This document shows positions 56,676-64,000 of a stretch of 64,000 nt of DNA, one piece after another. Location of the stretch: assembly GCA_029945445.1 (NCBI GenBank), contig JAQSCO010000060.1, positions 186,001 through 250,000 on the forward strand. The letters run 5' to 3'. The position numbers and the translations under genes are program-made. Positions within the stretch are counted from its first letter, which is position 1. Each line of letters opens with the position of its first letter. The notes under the pieces are model-generated. The model made no database searches. It had not been told where the DNA came from and was given only the letters and a program-made list of their open reading frames with translations. The DNA is from Lacunisphaera sp. GTDB taxonomy: Bacteria > Verrucomicrobiota > Verrucomicrobiia > Opitutales > Opitutaceae.

Positions 56676-58787
56676 ATGAAGTCCGCCCTGCTCCGCTTCC
56701 TTTTGCTCATGTGTGCCGCCTACCTGCCCGCCCGCGCCGCCTTCGACCTCGTCACGCCCAAGCCGCCGGTCGCGGCGAAAAAGCCCAAGGACGTCACCGT
56801 CCACGAGGACCGGCGCCTCGACGACTTCTTCTGGCTTCGCGAGAAGGGCAACCCCGAGGTCGTCAGCTACCTCGAGCGCGAGAACGCCTACACCGAGGCC
56901 GTGCTCGCGCCGGCCAAGGAGCTGCGCGCCGCCCTCTACACCGAGATGGTCGCCCGCATCAAGGAGGATGACACCAGCGCCGCCGTGCCCTTCCTCGGCT
57001 ACAACTACTACACCCGCACCGAGAAGAATAAGCAGTATCCCATCTATTGCCGCAAATCCCAGAAAGCCGGCGCCGCCGAGGAAGTCCTCCTCGACCTCAA
57101 CACGATGATCGGTGCGAACACCTACATCGCCGTCGGCCAATACCGCGTGAGCGACGATGGCGCGCGCCTCGCCTACTCGATCGACTGGACGGGCTACCGC
57201 CAATACGAGGTCTTCGTCATGGACCTGGCCACCCACGCCCTCGTCCCGCAGTCGGTCGGCAAGGTCTCCAGCCTCGAGTGGGGCGCGGGCCACGACGTGC
57301 TCTACTACGGCACCGAGAACGACGCGAAGCGGTCGGACCAGCTTCACCGCTGGACGCTCAGCACGGGGAAACACGAGCTGCTCTATGAGGACAAGGACGA
57401 GCTCTACAACCTGGAGACCGGGAAGTCCCGCGACGGGAAATTCGTTTTCTGCCACACCGAGAGCAAGCTTACCACCGAGGTCCTTGCGCTTGCGGCCGCC
57501 GACCCGGCGGCGAAATTCACCAGCCTGCTCGGCCGCAGCGAGAACGTGAAATACTTCGCCGAGCACCATGACGGGAAATTCTATTTCGTGACCAACCGCG
57601 ACGGCGCGAAGAACTACAAGGTCATGGCCGCGCCCGACACCGCGCCTACGCAGCAGGCCGAGATCATCCCGCACAATCCGGCGATCAAGATCGAGGGCGG
57701 CCTTGAGATGTTCGCGCGCTTCATGGTCCTCGCGGAGCGCGAGGGCGGCCTGCCGCACCTGCGCGCCTACGACTTCGCCACCGGCAAATCCTCGCGCCTC
57801 GCGATGCCCGAGGCCGCCTACGAGGTCAGCGCCGGCCGCAACTGGGCCTACGACACCGACGTCTTCCGCTACGACTACGAGTCACTGGTCCGGCCGCCGA
57901 CCGTCTACGCCGCCAACCTGGCGACCGGCGAGCGCACGCTTGTGAAGCAGACCGAGGTGCTCGGCGGCTTCGACGCGAAGAACTACCAGTCCGAGCGCCG
58001 CTGGGCCACGATGCGCGACGGCACGAAGGTGCCGCTCTCCATTGTCTACCGCGCCGACCTCGACCGCACCAAACCGCAGCCGCTCTGGCTCTACGGCTAC
58101 GGTTCCTACGGGGTGAGCATGCCGGTTTCCTTCAGCTCCTCGCGGGTCAGCCTGCTCGACCGCGGCCTGATCTACGTCATTGCGCACATCCGCGGCGGCG
58201 GCGAGCTCGGCGAGGAATGGCGCGAGGCCGGCCGCATGGAGAAGAAGATGAACACGTTCAATGATTTCGTGGACTGCGGCCAGTGGCTCGTGGACCAGCA
58301 CTGGACCACGCCGGCCCAGCTCGTCACCTCGGGCGGCAGCGCCGGCGGCCTGTTGATGGGCGCGGTCATCAACCAGCGGCCCGACCTCTTCCACGCCGCG
58401 GTCGTGCAGGTGCCGTTCGTCGACGTGCTCAACACCATGCTCGACGCCACGCTGCCGCTCACGACCGAGGAATACATCGAGTGGGGCAACCCCAACATCA
58501 AGGAACAGTATTTCTGGATGCGTGCCTACAGCCCCTACGACAACCTCAAGGCGGCCGCCTATCCTCATCTGCTCGTCAACGTCTCCTACAACGACAGCCA
58601 GGTGCCCTATTGGGAAGGCACGAAGTATCTCGCGAAGATCCGCACGCTCGACACCGGCCACAACGCCACGCTGCTCCACGCCACCATGGGCGCGGGCCAC
58701 GGCGGCGCCGCCGGCCGCTACGACGCGCTCTACGACGTGTCGCGCAACTACGCGTTTTTCCTGCAGGCCCTCGGGATGAACCAATGA
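56676..58787 (+). CDS. Prolyl oligopeptidase family serine peptidase (S9A, PtrB-like)
   Basis: This 703-residue protein has a probable signal peptide (1-21), a seven-blade propeller domain and a C-terminal catalytic hydrolase. The catalytic triad is visible as Ser in TSGGSAGGLLMG, Asp in NVSYNDSQVPYWE and His in MGAGHGGAAGR. IAHIRGGGELGEEW is typical of oligopeptidase B. Export is inferred; the family is often cytoplasmic. ATG 56676 gives the signal peptide. Confidence 0.9.
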   Translation: MKSALLRFLLLMCAAYLPARAAFDLVTPKPPVAAKKPKDVTVHEDRRLDDFFWLREKGNPEVVSYLERENAYTEAVLAPAKELRAALYTEMVARIKEDDTSAAVPFLGYNYYTRTEKNKQYPIYCRKSQKAGAAEEVLLDLNTMIGANTYIAVGQYRVSDDGARLAYSIDWTGYRQYEVFVMDLATHALVPQSVGKVSSLEWGAGHDVLYYGTENDAKRSDQLHRWTLSTGKHELLYEDKDELYNLETGKSRDGKFVFCHTESKLTTEVLALAAADPAAKFTSLLGRSENVKYFAEHHDGKFYFVTNRDGAKNYKVMAAPDTAPTQQAEIIPHNPAIKIEGGLEMFARFMVLAEREGGLPHLRAYDFATGKSSRLAMPEAAYEVSAGRNWAYDTDVFRYDYESLVRPPTVYAANLATGERTLVKQTEVLGGFDAKNYQSERRWATMRDGTKVPLSIVYRADLDRTKPQPLWLYGYGSYGVSMPVSFSSSRVSLLDRGLIYVIAHIRGGGELGEEWREAGRMEKKMNTFNDFVDCGQWLVDQHWTTPAQLVTSGGSAGGLLMGAVINQRPDLFHAAVVQVPFVDVLNTMLDATLPLTTEEYIEWGNPNIKEQYFWMRAYSPYDNLKAAAYPHLLVNVSYNDSQVPYWEGTKYLAKIRTLDTGHNATLLHATMGAGHGGAAGRYDALYDVSRNYAFFLQALGMNQ

Positions 58788-59155
58788 CGCCGCCGGCCAA
58801 GCTGCCCTCCTCGCTCTTCGACTTTGCGAAAATCCCCGGGACGCCGACGCCGGTCGGCGAAGTCCGCCCCTACTTCGACGCCGCGACGAGCACCCTCGCC
58901 CGGCTCGAGACGCACCTGACCACTCTGAATCCCGGCGAAATCTCCCATGCCGCCCATAAACACGCCGACGAGGAAATGATCGTGATCAAGGAAGGCACCG
59001 TCGAGGCCACGATCAACGGCGTCGCCCACCAGGCCGGCCCCGGCTCCATCCTCTTCTTCGCGTCCATGGACCTGCACGGCCTGCGCAACCCGGGTCAGGT
59101 GCGCGCGAGCTACCACGTCATCCGCATCTTCCCGCGGGACCTGCCAATTTCGTAA
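58784..59155 (+). CDS. Cupin-domain protein
   Basis: This 123-residue single-domain cupin overlaps the peptidase stop by four bases. The two cupin motifs are HAAHKHADEEMIVIKEG (His, His, Glu as metal ligands) and GSILFFASMDLHGLRN (final His). Small cupins bind metals and diverse ligands; no specific function can be given. The overlap suggests translational coupling with the peptidase. Confidence 0.86.
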   Translation: MTPPAKLPSSLFDFAKIPGTPTPVGEVRPYFDAATSTLARLETHLTTLNPGEISHAAHKHADEEMIVIKEGTVEATINGVAHQAGPGSILFFASMDLHGLRNPGQVRASYHVIRIFPRDLPIS

Positions 59156-59164
59156 GCTTGCCTT

Positions 59165-59177
59165 GCTGGGCCCTCCA
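59165..59177. repeat. Half GGAG-type REP (A6)
   Basis: GCTGGGCCCTCCA matches the right end of A4. The left half is missing, so it is a fragment between the cupin and uxuA stops. Confidence 0.55.
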
Positions 59178-59182
59178 ACGAG

Positions 59183-60400
59183 CTACGCTTTGAAGAACGC
59201 TTCGCTGCGGATGATGCCCATCTCCAGGCCGCGGAGCTCCGCCATGCCGCGCAGCAGGCCGATCGCAGAGTAACCCGGGTTGGTCTTCTTGTGCAGGTCG
59301 TCGAGGATGGTGTGGCCGTGGTCGGCGCGCATCGGGATGACGGCGTCGACCCGCCCGAGGGCCACGCGCTTGCGCTGCTCCTTCAGGATTTCGCGGATGA
59401 CGCGGAACATATCGACGTCGCCCTCGAGGTGCGCGGCCTCGAAGAAGCTGCCGGCCTCGTCGCGCTGCGTGCTGCGCAGGTGGGCGAAGTTCAGCTTGCT
59501 GCCGAGTCGCTTGATGATGCCGACGAGGTCGTTGTCCGCGCGCACGCCGAGCGAGCCGGTGCAGAGCGTGAACCCGTTGTAGATCGAGTCGTGAACGCCG
59601 AGAATGAACCGCAGGTCCTCCTCCGTGCTCACGACGCGCGGCACGCCGAACAGCGGCGTCGGCGGATCGTCGGGATGGATCGCGAGCTTGATGCCCGCCT
59701 CCTCGGCGACCGGCCCGACGGCGCGCAGGAAATACGCGAGGTTCTCCCGCATCTGCCCTTCGGTCACCCCGCGGTAGGCGTCGAGCCGGTGCTGGAACTC
59801 CGCGAGCGTGTAGCCTTGCTGGCCGCCGGGCAGGCCGGCGATGATGTTGTGCTGCAGCACCGCTTTTTCTTTTTCACTCATGGCCGCAAGGCGCGCGCGG
59901 GCCGCCTCGATCTGGGCGGGCGTGTAGGTCTTATCCGCCCCGGGGCGCTTCAGGATGAACAGGTCGAACGCCGCGAACTCGTGCGCGTCGAACCGCAGCG
60001 CGCGCGAGCCGTCCTCCAGCTCGAACTCGAGGTCGGTGCGCGTCCAGTCGAGGACGGGCATGAAGTTGTAGCACACCGTCGGCACGCCGCACTGGCCGGC
60101 GTGGCGGAGCGTCTGCTGGTAGTTCGCGATGTAGCGGTCGCGGGTCGGCGCGCCCATCTTGATGTCCTCGTGCACCGGCACGCTCTCGATCACCGACCAC
60201 CGCAGCCCGCGCCGGCGCGGGGGCGACACGGCGTCGTCGAGCTCGATGATCCGCTTGCGCTCGAGGATGGCCGCGACGGGCCAGACTTCCCCGATGGGGA
60301 TCTCGTGCAGCGCGGTGACAATGCCGGTCGCGCCGGCCTGCCGGATGTCGGTGAGCGTCACCGGGTCATCGGGGCCATACCAGCGCCAGGTCTGTTCCAT
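59183..60400 (-). CDS. uxuA: Mannonate dehydratase
   Basis: This protein of about 405 residues dehydrates D-mannonate to 2-keto-3-deoxygluconate in hexuronate breakdown. It shows [13 protein letters not shown] at the start, a [15 protein letters not shown] segment, [14 protein letters not shown] near 105 and AIHPDDPP near 265. The metal-binding histidines and cysteine are in CYNF, HPDD and DHGH. ATG 60400 fits the family; an ATG at 60460 would add 20 residues. No other uronate genes are in the window. Confidence 0.93.
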   Translation of the reverse strand: MEQTWRWYGPDDPVTLTDIRQAGATGIVTALHEIPIGEVWPVAAILERKRIIELDDAVSPPRRRGLRWSVIESVPVHEDIKMGAPTRDRYIANYQQTLRHAGQCGVPTVCYNFMPVLDWTRTDLEFELEDGSRALRFDAHEFAAFDLFILKRPGADKTYTPAQIEAARARLAAMSEKEKAVLQHNIIAGLPGGQQGYTLAEFQHRLDAYRGVTEGQMRENLAYFLRAVGPVAEEAGIKLAIHPDDPPTPLFGVPRVVSTEEDLRFILGVHDSIYNGFTLCTGSLGVRADNDLVGIIKRLGSKLNFAHLRSTQRDEAGSFFEAAHLEGDVDMFRVIREILKEQRKRVALGRVDAVIPMRADHGHTILDDLHKKTNPGYSAIGLLRGMAELRGLEMGIIRSEAFFKA

Positions 60401-60528
60401 GCCATTCATGGCCGGACTTTCCCGGCTGCGGGCCTGCTTGTCTACCGCATTCCGTGTCATCGCCCCGGCCGGTGATTAACGGGTTGAACATTCCGCGCCT
60501 TGCGCTCTGATTCCGCACCTTACCCGCA

Positions 60529-61005
60529 GTGACCAAGTCCGCCCTACTCGCCCAGATCATCACCCGGCTCGCCGCCGACCTCGAGCAGCTGACCAGCGCT
60601 GCCCTCGCCACGCACGCCGAGGCCACCGACGAGGAGAACAAGGCCGAGGACAAATACGACACGCGCGGGCTCGAGGCTTCCTATCTCGCCCACGGCCAGT
60701 CCAAGGCGGCCGAGGAAGCCGCCCAGGCGGTCGCGCAGTTTCAGGCCCTGCCAGTCCGGGATTTCGCCGCGGACGAGCCCATCAGCCTCGGCGCGCTCGT
60801 CGTGCTCGAGGGCCGGAGCCAGAGCCATTACTTCGTCGGTCCGCGCGCCGGTGGCACGGAGATCGAGGCCGACGGCCAGTCCGTTCTGGTCATCACGCCC
60901 CAGTCACCGCTCGGCCGCCAGCTCATGGGCCGGAAACAGGGCGACACCCTCGCGGTCGGCACCGGCGGAACCAGCACCACCATGCGCATCGCCTCGGTGA
61001 GCTGA
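60529..61005 (+). CDS. GreA/GreB-family transcription factor-like protein
   Basis: This 158-residue protein has a helical first half (residues 1-75, with DEENKAEDKYDTRGLEASYL) and a C-terminal domain resembling that of GreA, including ITPQSPLGRQLMGRKQGDTL. It may bind RNA polymerase, but it lacks the full GreA coiled coil and tip acidic pair in the usual place. Start is GTG 60529. It is divergent from uxuA. Confidence 0.78.
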   Translation: MTKSALLAQIITRLAADLEQLTSAALATHAEATDEENKAEDKYDTRGLEASYLAHGQSKAAEEAAQAVAQFQALPVRDFAADEPISLGALVVLEGRSQSHYFVGPRAGGTEIEADGQSVLVITPQSPLGRQLMGRKQGDTLAVGTGGTSTTMRIASVS

Positions 61006-61010
61006 CTCTT

Positions 61011-61061
61011 CGTAGGGGCGTCCCTTGCGGACGCCCGCGGGCGGCAAGCGCCGCCCCTACA
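61011..61061. repeat. GTAG-type double palindrome (B5)
   Basis: Outer arms GTAGGGGCG/CGCCCCTAC enclose GGGCGTCC-cttgc-GGACGCCC and GGGCGGC-aagc-GCCGCCC. A right-arm-only D-type fragment (TTTGCGGCTTCGCTGCTTTG) follows at 61082-61101, ten or so bases before the yqeY start. Confidence 0.85.
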
Positions 61062-61115
61062 TTGGGCGTTGAGTGGTTGCCTTTGCGGCTTCGCTGCTTT
61101 GTGTTCTCCCCTCAA

Positions 61116-61565
61116 ATGGCTACCACCTACGAAACCCTCCGCGCCGACATCATCACGGCCATGAAGGCCCGCGACGCGGCCACCGCCACCGCCCTTCGCA
61201 CCATGGACGCCGCCATCCAGCGCGCGGCCATGGACGCCAGCAAGCCGATCGACGAAACGCTCGCCATCGCCACCTTCCGCAAGGCCGTGAAGAACCTCAC
61301 CGACGCCCGCACCGAGTTCGAGAAGGGCGGCCGCGCCGACCTTGTCGCCGCGAACAGCGCCGAGATCGCCATCTTGGAGAAATACCTGCCCAAGGGCCTC
61401 GACCCCGCGAAGCTCGACGCGCTCGTCGTCGAGGTCATCGCCGCCACGGGCGCCGCCTCGAAGAAGGAAATGGGCAAGGTCATCGCCGCGCTCAAGCAGC
61501 GGCCCGAGGCCCCGCTCCTCGACTTCGGCGCCGTTAGCAAGCTCATCCAGGCGAAATTGCCCTAA
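61116..61565 (+). CDS. GatB/YqeY domain protein
   Basis: This 149-residue helical protein has the YqeY pattern: [22 protein letters not shown] near the start, [12 protein letters not shown] and [13 protein letters not shown], then a final domain with [18 protein letters not shown]-like sequence. YqeY is related to the tRNA-binding tail of GatB, but its role is not settled. ATG 61116 is chosen over an open upstream frame. Its stop is four bases before the methyltransferase GTG. Confidence 0.88.
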   Translation: MATTYETLRADIITAMKARDAATATALRTMDAAIQRAAMDASKPIDETLAIATFRKAVKNLTDARTEFEKGGRADLVAANSAEIAILEKYLPKGLDPAKLDALVVEVIAATGAASKKEMGKVIAALKQRPEAPLLDFGAVSKLIQAKLP

Positions 61566-61569
61566 GCGC

Positions 61570-62367
61570 GTGCCGCTGATCGATCATCTCTTCTCGATCG
61601 GCCCCGTCCGCAAGGCCATCTGGAAACTGTGGTATCCGTTCCTCACGCGGCGGCTGCGTTCCGAGGAAGTCCTGTTTCTCAACTACGCCTACGAGACGGA
61701 GCCGCCGATGGCGCTGCCGCTCGCCACGGCCGATGAGCCGAACCGCGCCTGTATCCAGCTCTACCACCATGTCGCCACGCAAGTTGAGCTGCGCGGCAAG
61801 AAAGTCCTGGAGGTCAGCTGCGGCCACGGCGGCGGCGCGTCCTACCTGACCCGCACGCTGGCGCCGGCGCATTACACCGGGCTCGACCTCAACCGCACTG
61901 GCGTTGAATTCTGCCAGAAACGTCATCCGGTCGGGAACCTCGATTTCCTGCAGGGCGACGCGCAAGACCTGATGTTCGCCGATCACACCTTCGACGCGGT
62001 CCTCAACGTCGAGGCCTCGCATTGCTATCCGGACTTCCCGCGCTTCCTCGCCGAGGTCGCGCGCGTGCTCCGGCCCGGCGGGCATTTCCTCTACGCGGAC
62101 TTCCGTTTCCGCGAGGGCCTCGCGGAATGGGAGCAAGCGCTGGCGTCGGCGCCGCTCAAGCTCGTGCAGACGCGCGTGATCAACGCCGAGGTGCTGCGCG
62201 GCATGGACGCCAACTCCGCGCGCTCGCTGGCGCTGATTGTCCGCCATCTGCCGAAATTCCTGCACCCCCTCGGCCGCGACTTTGCCGGCGTCGAGGGCTC
62301 GCGCATCTACGCCGCCCTGCAGCGCGGCGAGGTGTCGTATCGGTCGTATTGCTTCGTGAAAGTTTGA
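61570..62367 (+). CDS. Class I SAM-dependent methyltransferase
   Basis: This 265-residue enzyme has motif [18 protein letters not shown] near residue 80 and [19 protein letters not shown], with a later [15 protein letters not shown]. The segments [12 protein letters not shown] and [20 protein letters not shown] are strongly like mycobacterial phthiotriol/phenolphthiotriol dimycocerosate O-methyltransferases, so it may act on a lipid or polyketide hydroxyl. This is inference. GTG 61570 is the start. Confidence 0.86.
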   Translation: MPLIDHLFSIGPVRKAIWKLWYPFLTRRLRSEEVLFLNYAYETEPPMALPLATADEPNRACIQLYHHVATQVELRGKKVLEVSCGHGGGASYLTRTLAPAHYTGLDLNRTGVEFCQKRHPVGNLDFLQGDAQDLMFADHTFDAVLNVEASHCYPDFPRFLAEVARVLRPGGHFLYADFRFREGLAEWEQALASAPLKLVQTRVINAEVLRGMDANSARSLALIVRHLPKFLHPLGRDFAGVEGSRIYAALQRGEVSYRSYCFVKV

Positions 62368-62368
62368 G

Positions 62369-62405
62369 TGGAGGGCTCGCGTCCCTGCGAGCCGCGGTCC
62401 CTCCA
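62369..62405. repeat. GGAG-type palindrome (A7)
   Basis: TGGAGGGCTCGCGTCCCTGC followed by GAGCC gives stem GGCTCGC/GCGAGCC with loop GTCCCT, and ends CCCTCCA. It begins two bases after the methyltransferase stop and resembles the hairpins of A2. Confidence 0.85.
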
Positions 62406-62417
62406 GAAGAAATCCTC

Positions 62418-64000
62418 CTACGGCGCGGCCCACTTCAGCACGCCGATGAACAGCAGGACAATCGCGCCGGAGAGCGCGCTGCACACGAGGAAGCCGACGG
62501 TGTCCACCTTCGTCCAGCGGCAGAACTCCCAGTTGGACCACGGGAACAGCTTGGTGTCGTCGAAGCGCGTGGGATTGCGGCGGGTCTCCGCCATCGCGGC
62601 GGCCTCGAGCTCGGGCGTCTCGCCGACCGGGGTCTTCATCTTGCCGTAGAACTGCGCGACGCGCGCGGGGTCCGTGGGCTTCGTGAGGAGGCCGGCGATG
62701 AGCAGCACGGCGAAGGGGAAGAGGCCGTCGAAGAAGAACTGCGCGGTCAGGCGCTCGTTGGGCGACATGCTCCCGGGATGCAGGCCGACCTTGCTCAGGA
62801 CGAGGCACTCGAGGTTGAAGCGGCCACTGCCCACGAGCGGGCTCGCGAGGTCCGCGGGATTCGCGTGCACCACGGTGGCGAAGAACACCCCCGCCGGCTT
62901 GCCGCTCGGCGTCAGGCTGGTTTGCGCGAGCACCTGGTTGGTGCTGAGCGCGGAAACCTTCGCCGCGGTCCATGGGACGACAATGATGAGCAACGTCGAG
63001 AGCACCACGCACCACCACACGGCGGGCGCGGTGAGCCGGCGCCAGAAGTAACTGAGCAGCACGCAGGCGCCGAAGGGAATGTTCACCGTGAGCACGATGT
63101 TCACGATCGAGAGGAAATCGCCCATCAGCCATGCCGACACAGCCCCGAGCGCGAGCACGACGATGATGGTGCAGCGGGCGTAGAAGACGCCTTCCTGCTG
63201 CGTGATGTCCGGCCAGAACTGGCGGTAGACGTTGCGGACGAAGAGCGAGGAGATCGCGAGCGCCTTGGCGGCCAGCGTGGACATCGTGCCGGCGAGCACG
63301 CCCGCGAGCATCAGGCCGATGAGGCCGGTGCCGAGCAGCCTGTTGGACAGTGCGCCCCAGGTGGCGTCGGGATCCGAGATGCCGCCGACGCCGAAGAGCG
63401 CGACGGCGATCAGGCCGGCGAAGGCCCAGAGGATGATCATGAGGCGCTTCAGGTAGTTGCCGGAGACGCCGCTGCGGGCGGCGAATTCCGTCTTGGCCGA
63501 GCCGGCGATGCCCATGTTGTGGCTGAGGCCGCCGTTCTGCACGATGCTCACCAGCAGGATGGCGCCGAGGCCGTAGACGGAGAACTGCTCCGAGCCGCCC
63601 GAGCCGAAGAGGTCGAACATCTTCGCCGGCACCTTCTCCCCCAGCGCGTGCCAGCCGCCGATGGCGTGCAGGCCCGTCGGGATGAGCAGGAGCGAGAACA
63701 CGATGATGAGGATGCTCTGCAACCCCTCGTTGACGGCCGCCGCGCCCATGCCGCCCATGACGATGTAGGTGCCGACCACGATCGCGAAGATCACGTAGAA
63801 GCCCACGTCGTTGAGGATCGTGATGTAGCTGTGCAGCTCGTGACGGGTGTTGCGCTCGCGCAGCGTGTCGAGCCGGACTTTCTCCCCGGCGGGCAGCGCG
63901 CCGGCGGCGAACTGCTGCTCAAGTTTCTTCAGGTCATTGTAGCCCTCGACCGCGGCGCGTTCGGTCGCGGTCCACTGGGCCTCCTGCTTTACGACGAGCG
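62418..64000 (-). CDS. Sodium:solute symporter family transporter (partial, runs off right edge)
   Basis: The frame stays open from the stop at 62418 to the window edge, so the N-terminus is missing. The visible part (about 527 residues) has many membrane segments, including FYVIFAIVVGTYIVMGGMGA, and a VRNVYRQFWPDITQQE loop typical of the SSS family. A GTG at 63806 is internal, not the start. The family co-transports Na+ with sugars, amino acids or vitamins; the substrate is unknown. Confidence 0.88.
   Translation of the reverse strand, partial: LVVKQEAQWTATERAAVEGYNDLKKLEQQFAAGALPAGEKVRLDTLRERNTRHELHSYITILNDVGFYVIFAIVVGTYIVMGGMGAAAVNEGLQSILIIVFSLLLIPTGLHAIGGWHALGEKVPAKMFDLFGSGGSEQFSVYGLGAILLVSIVQNGGLSHNMGIAGSAKTEFAARSGVSGNYLKRLMIILWAFAGLIAVALFGVGGISDPDATWGALSNRLLGTGLIGLMLAGVLAGTMSTLAAKALAISSLFVRNVYRQFWPDITQQEGVFYARCTIIVVLALGAVSAWLMGDFLSIVNIVLTVNIPFGACVLLSYFWRRLTAPAVWWCVVLSTLLIIVVPWTAAKVSALSTNQVLAQTSLTPSGKPAGVFFATVVHANPADLASPLVGSGRFNLECLVLSKVGLHPGSMSPNERLTAQFFFDGLFPFAVLLIAGLLTKPTDPARVAQFYGKMKTPVGETPELEAAAMAETRRNPTRFDDTKLFPWSNWEFCRWTKVDTVGFLVCSALSGAIVLLFIGVLKWAAP

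Overview
The window is a GC-rich (roughly two thirds G+C, by eye), gene-dense chromosomal segment from a Gram-negative bacterium. An outer-membrane Tol/Pal set, a diaminopimelate pathway, many intergenic palindromes and the flavour of the proteins point to Verrucomicrobiota, most likely the Opitutaceae. That placement is inference; no rRNA is present to confirm it. About 64 protein genes, two tRNAs (Lys-TTT, Ala-GGC) and at least 21 palindromic repeat elements are supported. No CRISPR array, prophage or rRNA was seen, and no stretch longer than 300 bases lacks a gene.

Layout. 1-6.3 kb: the 3' part of uvrA, a DUF4252 lipid/secretory protein and a membrane-anchored relative, dinB, an inositol-monophosphatase-like gene, a beta-CASP-like metallohydrolase and apaG. 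6.4-15 kb: purH, an M20 peptidase, pal, a LuxR-type response regulator, tRNA-Lys, an ECF sigma factor with an anti-sigma-like partner, and the dapA-dapB-ruvA operon. 15-20.5 kb: a PilT-like ATPase and fabD-lepA-lepB. 20.5-28.6 kb: an eight-gene minus-strand lipid cluster. 28.6-35.8 kb: galE, an NtrC-type activator lacking its DNA-binding domain, a site-2 protease, tRNA-Ala, tolQ-tolR-tolA-like genes, tmk and holB. 35.8-47 kb: a MATE transporter, an esterase, mutS, a REP-associated transposase, an RluA-type synthase, a TonB-like protein, maf, nadE and hemL. 47-64 kb: a secreted S55-peptidase-like protein, a beta-propeller-like protein, xerC, mazG, trpC, ksgA, a Uma2 nuclease, a prolyl oligopeptidase, uxuA, a GreA/B-like factor, yqeY, a methyltransferase and a truncated sodium:solute symporter.

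The most interesting locus is the cluster at 20.5-28.6 kb. It encodes a FabF-type ketosynthase, a dedicated acyl carrier protein, two tandem phytoene-desaturase-like flavoproteins, a FabZ-type dehydratase, a FabI-type reductase, an OleA-like thiolase and an OleB-like alpha/beta hydrolase. It looks like a self-contained fatty-acyl assembly line whose products may be joined head to head, but without OleC or OleD. I recognise no characterised pathway with this exact set.

The second theme is palindromic repeats. At least two families carry the GGAG or GTAG foot typical of REP sequences, and a REP-associated tyrosine transposase (40903-41391) sits between inverted GGAG-type copies. Several stems differ only by compensating base changes. 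A separate family of long inverted repeats sits directly against start codons, and in one case encodes a signal peptide.
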